Shown here: positions 27,668 through 35,661 of the stretch, in pieces | Numbering within the stretch: position 1 is the first letter of the stretch | How the letters are laid out: the number at the start of each line of letters is the position of its first letter | Assembly: GCA_937124585.1 (NCBI GenBank) | Contig: CAKZKT010000155.1 | Location: forward strand, 1 to 48,988 | Direction of reading: 5' to 3' | Length of the DNA stretch: 48,988 bases | DNA from: an uncultured Anaerolineae bacterium | Lineage (GTDB): Bacteria; Chloroflexota; Anaerolineae; CG2-30-64-16 | Notes under the pieces: model-generated | The model's database searches: none | What the model was told of the DNA's origin: nothing | Seen by the model: the letters and a program-made list of their open reading frames with translations, nothing else | Program-made: the position numbers and the translations under genes

Positions 27668-29245
27668 TTATTTCCCCCAGCTCAGAAGCTGTTCGCCCTG
27701 TGACCGATATTCCAGGGGGACGTTGATCGGCAGCCGGCGTTGATTGCTGCCATCCGCTTCCATCACCCAGATGGCCCATTCGCCGTCCCGGTTGCTCACG
27801 AAGGCGATGTGGCGGCCGTCGGGGCTCCAGGTCGGCGCAACGTTATGCGGCAGCCTGGGCACGAGGGTGGTGGCCGGCCGGGTGAGCGCAGTCAGGCCAG
27901 AGCCGTCGGCTGCTGCCGTGAAGATCTCCCAGTGGTCTTTTTCCAGGCTCTGGAACACGATGCGGTCGCCGCCGGGTTGCCAGGCCGGATCGCGAAAGCG
28001 CGGTTCTTTCAGCAACGCGATGTTGGCATCGGCGCTGCCATTGTCGCGCGTGCGCTGGATGCCGGCAGCGGCGTAGAGCAGGCCGGCCGGCGTCCAGTCG
28101 GGCGAGCTCGCGCCGGCCATGGCCGGGATGTCGCGCAAGTTGCTGCCATCGCGGTCTACGGCAGCCAGTCCCCAGCGATCGGTGTAGACTGCCGGAAACA
28201 TCAGATTGTAGGGGAAGATGTCCGGCAGGCAGATGCCGTAGCCGGTGTCCCGGCAAATGTCTTGGCCGTTGACATGGCTGAACGCGATGGCATCGCCGTC
28301 CGGGCTCCAGGCCGGCGTGCGCACCTTTTCCGTTCGCACCATGATCCGCCGCGCTTCGCCCCCGGCAATCGGAATGGTGTAGAGCGCGTGCCGGCCGTCC
28401 TCCTGTCGCCAAAAGGCTACGGTCTGGCCGTCCGGGCTGATGGCCGGGTCGGCGCCGGTTGTCAGAGGCCACAGTTGGCTGCCGGCGAAGTCGTAGATCT
28501 GAATCAGGCCGTCCTGCGTCTGTACCGCCAGTTTGCCCGTGAGTCCGGCGAGCGCTGCAGCCGGACGGGGATCGGCGCGGCTCAGCGCGTCGGAGACGGG
28601 CAGCGCAGCCGGGTCGCCGGCCACGGCGATGAACGCAGCGGATACCCATCCGATCTCGTCCTGCTCGGTCAGCTTGATCTGAAGCCAATCGCCGGTCACG
28701 TGGCGCGCGGTCAGCGTCACAGCCTGGCCAGCCGCGAGGCCGCTGATGATCGGATGGGCGAGGCCGGGGCCGGCACGCACGTTCAGCCCCTGGTTTCGGG
28801 TCGTCACCGTGCCGGTGATCGGTTGCGTTGGCGGCCGCAATGGTTCGGTCTGTCGGGCTACGGTTGATATCGGCGGCGCCGCGGCCCGCACCGGCAGATT
28901 GTGGATGGCGAAGACCACGAGCTGTCCGGCCGCCGCCCAGCCGGTTGCGCCTTCGTCCGTCGTGACGTACAGCCAGCATGTCTCGGTTTTGTCGGTCAGA
29001 CTGGCGGGACAATCGGTGCTGCGGCCGCCGGCATTCAGCCGCGTGCCCATCGGCAACGTGAGGATGGGCACGCCGGCGGGTGCATCCAGCAGTTCGGCGC
29101 CGCCTGCCCGCACAACGGCGGTGGCCAGGGCGCCGGCAGCCAGAGCGCGGGCCGGATGGACGGCACCGAACAGGATCGCCAGGCTCAGCGCCAGCGCGAT
29201 GGAGACCGCTGCGGGTCGATCTGGTTTCGGGATGTGTGATTTCAT
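27668..29245 (-). CDS. Secreted SH3b / TolB-like propeller protein
   Basis: This 525-residue protein has a signal peptide (residues about 12-34, ALALSLAILFGAVHPARALA). Two bacterial SH3-like domains follow, the second with GLNVRAGPGLAHPI and GWVSAAFIAV. The C-terminal half has PD40/TolB-type repeats (ISPDGQTVAFWRQ, WSPDGDAIAFSHV, WSPDGRHIAFVSNRDG) that predict a beta-propeller. SH3b domains often bind cell-wall peptides, and TolB-like propellers bind proteins. ATG 29245 is preferred over an upstream in-frame start at 29371 because the signal peptide then lies at the N-terminus. It is the first gene of the RND operon, so it may be an accessory envelope component of that pump, but no direct evidence for this exists. 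Confidence 0.8.
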   Translation of the reverse strand: MKSHIPKPDRPAAVSIALALSLAILFGAVHPARALAAGALATAVVRAGGAELLDAPAGVPILTLPMGTRLNAGGRSTDCPASLTDKTETCWLYVTTDEGATGWAAAGQLVVFAIHNLPVRAAAPPISTVARQTEPLRPPTQPITGTVTTRNQGLNVRAGPGLAHPIISGLAAGQAVTLTARHVTGDWLQIKLTEQDEIGWVSAAFIAVAGDPAALPVSDALSRADPRPAAALAGLTGKLAVQTQDGLIQIYDFAGSQLWPLTTGADPAISPDGQTVAFWRQEDGRHALYTIPIAGGEARRIMVRTEKVRTPAWSPDGDAIAFSHVNGQDICRDTGYGICLPDIFPYNLMFPAVYTDRWGLAAVDRDGSNLRDIPAMAGASSPDWTPAGLLYAAAGIQRTRDNGSADANIALLKEPRFRDPAWQPGGDRIVFQSLEKDHWEIFTAAADGSGLTALTRPATTLVPRLPHNVAPTWSPDGRHIAFVSNRDGEWAIWVMEADGSNQRRLPINVPLEYRSQGEQLLSWGK

Positions 29246-29312
29246 GGCTTCCGGGACGTTCCTTGCTGAGTCGAATTCTGGCGCGGCAACAGCACCCCAG
29301 GATTCAACGACG

Positions 29313-29341
29313 AGCATAACAAATCGGGAAGCGGCCAACAA
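29313..29341 (-). promoter_or_regulatory. Candidate promoter of the RND operon
   Basis: On the minus strand TTGTTG (29341-29336), 17 bases, TATGCT (29318-29313), with TG one base before the -10 box (extended -10). It lies 68 bases upstream of ATG 29245. Confidence 0.5.
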
Positions 29342-29435
29342 GTGCCTTTGGATCAAAGCTCGCCACGCCATTCGGCTGTCGTCATTGGCCAGAAGTCATG
29401 TGACGATCGGCCAAAAGAATGTGGCCTGTGGCCTA

Positions 29436-29464
29436 TTGCTTGTCGGTGCCACCCGTGCTACAAT
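29436..29464 (+). promoter_or_regulatory. Candidate promoter of the two-component system
   Basis: TTGCTT (29436-29441), 17 bases, TACAAT (29459-29464), 46 bases before ATG 29510. An inverted pair TTGGCC (29385-29390) / GGCCAA (29409-29414) lies upstream and could be a regulator site. Confidence 0.5.
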
Positions 29465-29509
29465 GGCGGACATCTGATTGTGCGCATACGTTTCGGATGC
29501 ATTGACCGC

Positions 29510-30766
29510 ATGGGTTTCAGGTTGAGGCGCTGGCTGTGGTCTCGCCGACCGCGGCCGCCGTCGTTTCGCTTCCTCTTCACGCTGATGTACCTGGGTGTCA
29601 TCGGCGCCATTGCCTATTCCAACACGATCCTGAACTGCGGCCGCCATCTCTGGGGCGGCGGCGCCGGCGTGCTTATCTTCTTCTTTCTTTGCCTGGTCGG
29701 CCTGGAACAGCTGGAACACTGGCGCTATCGCTATGAAGCACCGACCTCGATCGCCCTCCTCCTGCTCTTCGTGCGTATGATGCTGTTCGAGGGGGTGAGC
29801 GCGCTGGACTGCTCGGTGCTCTCTATTCTTCTTTACCCGATCATTCCCTTCAGTGCCTTTTTCGCGTTCGGTGCAGGCGTCGGCGTGCTGCTGAGTGTCT
29901 TTTACGCAGGCGTGGCGCTGGCGAAAACCTGGGCGCACAATCCTGTCTGGTATACCGGGCCGATGAGCGTGTTTGTCGTGATCTCTTTCGCGCTGCTTCT
30001 CGTCTTCATGCAGGTGCTGGCGAGCGCCATTCGCCGCGACGAGGAGAGCCGCCGCAAGACCGAACGGCTGTTGAGCGATCTCGCCGATTCGCATCGCAAG
30101 CTGCAAGCTTACGCCGTAGAGGTGGCCGATCTGGCCGCCACCGAAGAGCGCAACCGGGTGGCCCGTGATATCCACGATTCGGTGGGTCACGCGCTGACCG
30201 CGGTGAATATTCAACTTGAGAAGGCGTTGGCCTATTGGCAGCGCAGCCCCGAGGAGGCGCTGCAGGCCATTCGCGATGCCAAGCTTGCTGCCAGCGAGGC
30301 GCTGCGCGATGTGCGCAGCTCGGTGGCGGCATTGCGAGATGCTGACGAGCAGTTCTCGTTGCGAACGGCCCTCGAGGCGCTGGGCGAGCGGATGGCTGCC
30401 CAGGGATTGACGGTCAACCTGACGATCCGCGGCGACGAACACAACACAAGCCCGACGACCCTGATGGCTTTGTACCGCGCAACGCAAGAGGGCCTCACCA
30501 ACGTGCAGCGGCATTCCGGCGCCACTCACGTCGAGATCGAATTGAACTACGGGGAGCGAGAAGTCACCCTGCGGCTGCACGACAATGGCCGCGGCTTCGA
30601 TCCACGAACCGTGGAGACGGCCGGCGGCTTTGGCCTGCAAGGCATCCGCGAGCGGCTGGAGCTGGTGCTGGGCAGCCTGGAGATCAGGAGTGACTCGGCA
30701 TACGGCACAGAATTGCTGATGTGCGCGCCCAGGCAGCCGGCCGTGCTTTCGGCCGCGGGCGGCTGA
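29510..30766 (+). CDS. NarL-type sensor histidine kinase
   Basis: This 418-residue kinase has five or six N-terminal membrane helices (about 18-170, with little extracytoplasmic sequence). A short linker precedes a HisKA_3 dimerisation domain with the phospho-acceptor His in RVARDIHDSVGHALTAV, and a HATPase domain with TQEGLTNVQRHSGA (N box), LRLHDNGRGFDP and GGFGLQGIRERLE (G boxes). The membrane-embedded sensor with hardly any loop suggests detection of a membrane or cell-envelope state, as in LiaS/DesK-type kinases. ATG 29510 is used; starts further upstream are possible, but the earlier frame is not protein-like. The cognate regulator begins 10 bases downstream. The RND operon is divergent from it. 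Confidence 0.9.
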   Translation: MGFRLRRWLWSRRPRPPSFRFLFTLMYLGVIGAIAYSNTILNCGRHLWGGGAGVLIFFFLCLVGLEQLEHWRYRYEAPTSIALLLLFVRMMLFEGVSALDCSVLSILLYPIIPFSAFFAFGAGVGVLLSVFYAGVALAKTWAHNPVWYTGPMSVFVVISFALLLVFMQVLASAIRRDEESRRKTERLLSDLADSHRKLQAYAVEVADLAATEERNRVARDIHDSVGHALTAVNIQLEKALAYWQRSPEEALQAIRDAKLAASEALRDVRSSVAALRDADEQFSLRTALEALGERMAAQGLTVNLTIRGDEHNTSPTTLMALYRATQEGLTNVQRHSGATHVEIELNYGEREVTLRLHDNGRGFDPRTVETAGGFGLQGIRERLELVLGSLEIRSDSAYGTELLMCAPRQPAVLSAAGG

Positions 30767-30776
30767 GGAGGCGCCG

Positions 30777-31424
30777 ATGGACTCGATTCGTGTGCTTGTC
30801 GTGGATGATCAACGCCTGGTTCGCGAGGGAATCGCCTCTCTGCTGAGCATCCAGGAGGGGATCACGGTAGTGGGCACAGCCGTGGACGGCCAGGAAGCCG
30901 TCGAAAAGGCGGCGAAATTGCTCCCAGACGTGATCTTGATGGACGTCCGCATGCCCATGCTGGATGGCATTGCTGCCACGGCGCTCATCCAACGCCAGTT
31001 GCCCGATTGTCGTGTGCTGATGTTGACGACCTTCGATGATGAGGAATACATCATCCGCTCGCTCCAGGCAGGTGCCATGGGCTATCTGCTGAAGGATATC
31101 CCGGCCAACGATCTGGCCCAGGCGATCCGGCTGACCCACAGCGGCATCTATCAGCTGTCTTCTTCGGTGGCCGGCAAATTGGTCGGCCGGCTGGCCACAC
31201 GCGCGAAGGCCGAATCTTTTTCTGTGCCACCGGAAGACTTGACCGACCGGGAGCTGGCGGTATTGCGATTGCTGGCGAAAGGCGCTACGAATCGCGAGAT
31301 CGCGGAGATGCTGATGGTGAGCGAGGGGACGGTGAAGAATCACGTGTCGAATATTCTCGGTCGGCTGGGCCTGCGCGATCGCGTTCAGGCCGCCATCTAT
31401 GCCTATGATCACGGCCTGGTCTGA
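30777..31424 (+). CDS. NarL/FixJ-family response regulator
   Basis: This 215-residue regulator has an N-terminal receiver domain (LVVDDQRLVREGI, phospho-acceptor Asp in ILMDVRMPMLDG, switch Thr in MLTTFDDEE, Lys in YLLKDIPAND). The C-terminal LuxR-type helix-turn-helix has LTDRELAVLRLLAKGATNRE and SEGTVKNHVSNILGRLG. It is paired with the preceding histidine kinase (10-base gap; GGAGG precedes the ATG). The divergent RND/adaptor/TolB-like operon is a plausible target, since its promoter shares the intergenic region upstream of the kinase. Confidence 0.93.
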   Translation: MDSIRVLVVDDQRLVREGIASLLSIQEGITVVGTAVDGQEAVEKAAKLLPDVILMDVRMPMLDGIAATALIQRQLPDCRVLMLTTFDDEEYIIRSLQAGAMGYLLKDIPANDLAQAIRLTHSGIYQLSSSVAGKLVGRLATRAKAESFSVPPEDLTDRELAVLRLLAKGATNREIAEMLMVSEGTVKNHVSNILGRLGLRDRVQAAIYAYDHGLV

Positions 31425-31468
31425 GGCGCATCCGGGCGCATTGAACACTATTATGGAGGCGCGCGGCG

Positions 31469-32623
31469 ATGTTCCGCACCGGCCTGGAGAATCTGCTCTA
31501 CGATGATCTGTCGCTTTTGCGCGGCCGCCGCGTCGGCCTGATCACCCATCCGGCCGCGATCTTGCCCGATTGCACTGCGGCGCTCGACGCGTTGCTGGCG
31601 GCCGGCGTGCAGGTGACGACGCTCTTCGGCCTGGAGCATGGCCTGACCGGCGCGGTCGCCGACGGCGTCGCGGTCGGCGACGAGAGAGATCGGCGGACCG
31701 GCTTGTCCGTGTTCAGCCTCTACGGCGCCGTGCGCGCGCCGACCGCCGCCATGCTCGCCGGATTGGATGTGCTGGTGTACGATGTCCAGGATGTCGGCGC
31801 GCGTTTTTATACTTTTATCAGCACGTTGTACCACGTGCTGGCCGCAGCGGGCCGTTGCGGCGTGCCGGTGATCGTGCTCGATCGGCCGAACCCCATCAAC
31901 GGCGTCGCCATCGAGGGGCCGCTCGTCGAGCCGGGTCTGGAGTCGTTCGTCGGTATCGCGCCGATCCCGATCCGCCATGGCCTGACCGTGGGCGAGCTGG
32001 CGCGTTATTTCAACGCCGCGTTCGACCTGGGCGCGGCGCTGCAAGTCATTCGGATGTGCGGCTGGCGCCGTGAGATGTGGTTCGAGGAGACGGGCCGGCC
32101 CTGGGTCCCCACCTCGCCGGCCATGCCCCATCTGTCCACAGCCACCGTCTATCCGGGCACCTGTCTGGTGGAAGGGACGAATCTCTCCGAGGGCCGTGGC
32201 ACCGCACTGCCGTTCGAGGTGGTCGGCGCGCCCTGGCTGGATGGATATGCTCTGGCCCGCGCGCTGAATGACCTGGACCTGGCCGGAGTGCGTTTCCGGC
32301 CGACCGCATTCGTGCCCTCGGCCGGCAAACACGCCGGCGAGCTCTGCCACGGTGTCCAGATCCATGTCTGCGATCGTGCTGTCTTCCGACCGGTGACCGC
32401 TGCCCTGCACCTGATCGTGGCCGCCTGCCGCCAGGCGCCTGATCGTTTCGCCTTTCTGGCTTCGAGCTGGGAGGGCCAGCCGCCTCACTTCGATCTGCTG
32501 GTCGGCGACAGCCGTGTGCGGACCAGGCTGGCGGCCGGCGAGGATGTCGCGAGCCTGGTGGCCGGCTGGGCCGAAATCTGCGAGCGTTGGCAGGCCGCGC
32601 GCACAGCATATCTCCTTTACTGA
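31469..32623 (+). CDS. namZ: NamZ-type exo-beta-N-acetylmuramidase (DUF1343)
   Basis: This 384-residue protein belongs to DUF1343, whose characterised member NamZ releases MurNAc from the non-reducing end of peptidoglycan oligomers. Family features are LFGLEHGLTGA (family PEHG-like motif), YDVQDVGARFYTFISTLYH, IVLDRPNPINGVAIEGP and GLTVGELARYFN. Secreted homologues carry a signal peptide, but this one begins directly with MFRTGLENLLYDDLS, so it looks cytoplasmic. It lies 44 bases after the response regulator and just before the GntR regulator of the amino-sugar block. A cytoplasmic role on imported muropeptide-type disaccharides or related sugars is inferred. Confidence 0.85.
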   Translation: MFRTGLENLLYDDLSLLRGRRVGLITHPAAILPDCTAALDALLAAGVQVTTLFGLEHGLTGAVADGVAVGDERDRRTGLSVFSLYGAVRAPTAAMLAGLDVLVYDVQDVGARFYTFISTLYHVLAAAGRCGVPVIVLDRPNPINGVAIEGPLVEPGLESFVGIAPIPIRHGLTVGELARYFNAAFDLGAALQVIRMCGWRREMWFEETGRPWVPTSPAMPHLSTATVYPGTCLVEGTNLSEGRGTALPFEVVGAPWLDGYALARALNDLDLAGVRFRPTAFVPSAGKHAGELCHGVQIHVCDRAVFRPVTAALHLIVAACRQAPDRFAFLASSWEGQPPHFDLLVGDSRVRTRLAAGEDVASLVAGWAEICERWQAARTAYLLY

Positions 32624-32659
32624 CGCCGGCCGTTGTCCCGACATGATTCGATAGCAGAT

Positions 32660-32688
32660 TTGACAGGGAGCCGACATCGTGCTAGACT
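32660..32688 (+). promoter_or_regulatory. Promoter of the GntR-family regulator
   Basis: A perfect TTGACA (32660-32665) is followed after 17 bases by TAGACT (32683-32688, 4 of 6 consensus). The start codon lies about 40 bases downstream. Confidence 0.7.
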
Positions 32689-32696
32689 GGTCATAG

Positions 32697-32711
32697 CTGG
32701 TATAGACCGGT
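32697..32711. promoter_or_regulatory. DasR/NagR-like operator
   Basis: CTGGTATAGACCGGT contains GGTATAGACC, one mismatch from the palindrome GGTCTAGACC at the heart of DasR/NagR (GntR/HutC) sites. It lies 9-23 bases after the -10 box, where bound regulator would block transcription, so autoregulation is likely. No second good copy was found in the window. Confidence 0.65.
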
Positions 32712-32728
32712 TTAGCGTGGCGGTGGTC

Positions 32729-33466
32729 ATGCAACTGCGTCCGGAAGCTCCCGATCCTCTCTATATTCAGCTCCGGGACACGCTGGAAGCCGAGATTCGG
32801 GCAGGCCGGTATGCTGCCCACCAGCGACTCCCGTCAGAGCGTGAGCTGTCCGCGAAGTTCGGCGTCAGCCGGATGACGGCGCGTCAGGCTCTGCTGGAGA
32901 TGGCGCGCAATGGCGCCATCTACACACGGGCAGGCAAGGGCACCTTCGTCGCCGAGCCGAAAATAGACCAGCAATTGCAGGCGTTGACCGGCTTTTCCCA
33001 AGAAGTACGGGCACGCGGCGGTCGTCCGGCCAGCCGGGTGCTGGACGCATACGTTGGTCTGCCTTCGCCCGACGTGGCCGTACAGCTGCGGCTTTCCTCC
33101 GGCTCCGACGAGGTGATTTGTTTGAGTCGCCTGCGGCTGGCTGATGGGCTGCCGCTGGCCATCGAGACAGCCTATCTGCCGTTGAGCCTGTGTCCGAACC
33201 TGCTCGAACACGATTTCACGGCTGAATCCCTGTATGCCGTGTTGGAGCAGGATTATGGGCTGCGCCTCACGCAGGCCGAACAGACGATTGAAGCGGCGTT
33301 GGCCAGCCCGCGTGAGCTGGAGCTGCTTCAGCTCACACCGCCGGCACCGGTCATGCGCATGCAGCGGCTGACCTGGGCCGGGACCGTGCCCGTCGAATAT
33401 GTGGTGTCGGCCTATCGGGGGGATCGCTACAAGTTCCGTTCGGTGCTGCGGGCCGGCGCCGGCTAA
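32729..33466 (+). CDS. GntR/HutC-family (NagR/DasR-like) transcription regulator
   Basis: This 245-residue regulator has an N-terminal winged helix (PLYIQLRDTLEAEI, LPSERELSAKFGVSRMTARQ, TRAGKGTFVA) and a C-terminal UTRA effector domain (LQALTGFSQEVRARGG, LAIETAYLP, MRMQRLTWAGTVPVEYVVSAYRGDRYKF). NagR/DasR proteins of this type sense GlcN-6-P or GlcNAc-6-P. ATG 32729 (MQLRPEAPDPLYIQL) is chosen because homologues start here and because the promoter and operator lie just upstream; the longer frame would run through them. The surrounding transporter, GH20 and NamZ genes match an amino-sugar regulon. Confidence 0.9.
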   Translation: MQLRPEAPDPLYIQLRDTLEAEIRAGRYAAHQRLPSERELSAKFGVSRMTARQALLEMARNGAIYTRAGKGTFVAEPKIDQQLQALTGFSQEVRARGGRPASRVLDAYVGLPSPDVAVQLRLSSGSDEVICLSRLRLADGLPLAIETAYLPLSLCPNLLEHDFTAESLYAVLEQDYGLRLTQAEQTIEAALASPRELELLQLTPPAPVMRMQRLTWAGTVPVEYVVSAYRGDRYKFRSVLRAGAG

Positions 33467-33472
33467 ATTTTG

Positions 33473-33493
33473 GCGCAAGATGCCATCTTGCGC
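33473..33493. terminator. Hairpin after the GntR gene
   Basis: GCGCAAGAT, loop GCC, ATCTTGCGC: a perfect 9-base stem beginning 6 bases after the stop codon. No T-tract follows on the plus strand, so termination would be weak or factor-dependent. Confidence 0.5.
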
Positions 33494-33577
33494 GACATGT
33501 GCTCCGGAAATGGCCCTGCCGGAGGGTGGAGATCGGGCCAGGCATGGCGGAGACCTCTTTTCCGGCCGCGCATTTTA

Positions 33578-33586
33578 TGCTATAAT
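33578..33586 (+). promoter_or_regulatory. Extended -10 promoter of the ABC transporter operon
   Basis: TGCTATAAT is a perfect extended -10 element 60 bases before the GTG start; the -35 region is poor, as is usual for extended -10 promoters. Confidence 0.6.
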
Positions 33587-33646
33587 GCGCGTCAGGCAGC
33601 GGTCAAAAGAGCGTTCTTCATCTCATATCCTGCAGGGAGGTTCGTT

Positions 33647-34732
33647 GTGGCATCTACCATCACCGAAGCTCGTGCGCTGGCGCCTGCGGGTGTTTCTATC
33701 GGCAGCTTGTTGCGTAAGGCCGCGCGCAATTATGTCTTGCGTCGTCTGGCCGTGGCCTTCATCAAGGTGCTGATCGTCGTTACCCTCACCTTCTTCCTGA
33801 TCCGGTTGATGCCGACCAATCCGGTCGAAGTCTACATCAACGAGCTCATCACGCAGTATGGCATGTCGGCCGATGAGGCGCGCAACCAGGCGGCCGCCCT
33901 GCTGGCCATTGACCTCGACGCGCCGCTGAGCCAGCAGTATTTTCAGTACATGGTGGGCCTGGTGCAGGGGAACCTGGGTACCTCTTTCCGCTCGAAAGGG
34001 ACGCCGGTCGGCGCAATGATCGCCCAGTTCCTGCCCTGGACGCTGTTTAGCGTCGGCATCTCGCTGTTGATCAGCTTCGCGCTGGGCATGTTGCTGGGGA
34101 TGTGGTCGGCATATCGTCGCGAATCGGTCGGTGATCATGTGATCACCACCTTCTCTTCGATCTTCAGCTCAATCCCGAACTACCTGGTGGGCATCATGTT
34201 GGTGGTGCTTCTCGGCGTCCAGTGGAAGCTGCTCCCCATCACCCAGATGCGCGGCTCGATGTCGCCGGGGATGACGCCGGGGTTCACGCTGGAGTTCATC
34301 AAGGACATCTTCTTCCACGCGGCCCTGCCGATCTCCACATACGTCCTGACCACGATTGGCAGCTGGACGTTGGCGATGAAGAGCAGCACGATCGCCACGC
34401 TGGGGGAGGATTACGTGACTGTGGCGAAGGCGCGCGGCCTCTCGGAGGGGCGGATCATCACCGGTTATGTCGGCCGCAACGCCTCGCTGCCTCTCTTCAC
34501 CTCGCTGGCCATCAGCATCGGCTTCATCGTTGGCGGTTCGACCCTCATCGAGTTCATCTTCGTCTATCAGGGGGTGGGCCAACTGCTGCTGAACAGCATC
34601 ACCAGCCGGGACTACCCGGTGATGCAGGGAATCTTTCTGATCATCACCTTCACCGTCATCCTGGCCAATCTGTTGGCCGAATTCCTGTACAGCCGGCTCG
34701 ATCCGCGCGTGCGCGTGGCAGGAGGGAAGTGA
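33647..34732 (+). CDS. ABC transporter permease, DppB-like
   Basis: This 361-residue inner-membrane permease belongs to the oligopeptide/nickel (and, in many soil and thermophilic bacteria, oligosaccharide) importer class. It has an N-terminal helix (VAFIKVLIVVTLTFFLIRLMP, in part), a DppB-specific extracellular segment (QYFQYMVGLVQGNLGTSF), a helix bundle, and the EAA-like coupling loop AKARGLSEGRIITGYVGRNA. GTG 33647 is preferred: GGGAGG lies six bases ahead, while the upstream ATG frame includes the promoter. The second permease starts 2 bases after its stop. The sugar substrate is inferred from neighbours. Confidence 0.9.
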   Translation: MASTITEARALAPAGVSIGSLLRKAARNYVLRRLAVAFIKVLIVVTLTFFLIRLMPTNPVEVYINELITQYGMSADEARNQAAALLAIDLDAPLSQQYFQYMVGLVQGNLGTSFRSKGTPVGAMIAQFLPWTLFSVGISLLISFALGMLLGMWSAYRRESVGDHVITTFSSIFSSIPNYLVGIMLVVLLGVQWKLLPITQMRGSMSPGMTPGFTLEFIKDIFFHAALPISTYVLTTIGSWTLAMKSSTIATLGEDYVTVAKARGLSEGRIITGYVGRNASLPLFTSLAISIGFIVGGSTLIEFIFVYQGVGQLLLNSITSRDYPVMQGIFLIITFTVILANLLAEFLYSRLDPRVRVAGGK

Positions 34733-34734
34733 GA

Positions 34735-35601
34735 ATGGCTGCGTTCTGGCATAATCTGAAGACGACCCTGCGCCTGCTGTCGCACAACAAGGTGGGCTTC
34801 GTCGGCTTCCTGTTCGTTATCTTTTTCATCCTCCTCTCTTTCGTCGGGCCGTATGTCGTCCCGTTGGATCGCACGACGAAGCTCGATCAGATCTATGCGC
34901 CGATCTCGTTGCAGCATCCGCTGGGCACAGACTTCTCCGGCCGTGATGTGCTCTCGCACGTGGTGCACGGCGGTCGCGATGTGTTGACGGTGGCCTTTCT
35001 CGCCGGCGCGATCTCAACCGTCATCGCCGTGGTGATGGGCTCTGTGAGCGCCCTCATCGGCGGCAAGGTGGACAGCGGCATCATGGGCCTGGCCGATGTG
35101 ATCCTGACGATCCCCCAGTTTCCGCTCCTGATCGTCTTGGCTGGACTATTGCGCTTCAACAACGTGTTGATTCTGGCTTTCATCCTCGGTATTCTCTCCT
35201 GGCCCAGCCTGTCGCGCGCCATTCGCGCCCAAGTGCTGTCGCTGCGCGAGCGTGATTTCGTGGAGGCCGCGCGCGCGCTCGACCTGGGCACGGGTCACAT
35301 CATCCTGCGGGAGATCATGCCGAACATGGCGAGCTACCTGGCCGTGAGCCTGATCTTCGCCATGACCGCCGCCGTGTACGCGCAGGTCGGCCTGGTCTTT
35401 CTGGGGCTGGTGCCGCTCTCGGGCAGCAACTGGGGCGTGATGTTGCAGCTGGCCTGGACGAAGGGCGCCATCTTTTATCCGAAAGCATTGCCCTATATCC
35501 TGGCGCCGGTTATGGCGATTGCCCTGTTCCAGCTCTCGCTGGTTTTCGCCACCCGCTCGCTGGAAGAGATGTTCAACCCCCGCTTGCGCACCGGCGTGTG
35601 A
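34735..35601 (+). CDS. ABC transporter permease, DppC-like
   Basis: This 288-residue second permease has the typical DppC N-terminus (a helix and then LQHPLGTDFSGRDVLSHVVHG), five further helices, and the EAA loop EAARALDLGTGHIILREIMP. It pairs with the preceding DppB-like protein, with GGAGG ahead of ATG 34735. The last residues (EEMFNPRLRTGV) are the usual cytoplasmic tail. An ATPase gene follows after 60 bases. Confidence 0.92.
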   Translation: MAAFWHNLKTTLRLLSHNKVGFVGFLFVIFFILLSFVGPYVVPLDRTTKLDQIYAPISLQHPLGTDFSGRDVLSHVVHGGRDVLTVAFLAGAISTVIAVVMGSVSALIGGKVDSGIMGLADVILTIPQFPLLIVLAGLLRFNNVLILAFILGILSWPSLSRAIRAQVLSLRERDFVEAARALDLGTGHIILREIMPNMASYLAVSLIFAMTAAVYAQVGLVFLGLVPLSGSNWGVMLQLAWTKGAIFYPKALPYILAPVMAIALFQLSLVFATRSLEEMFNPRLRTGV

Positions 35602-35661
35602 GGATGGGTTCGAGATAGGCGGACACAGAATGTCCTCGCCAGTCGCAGGAGAACGGCTTTC

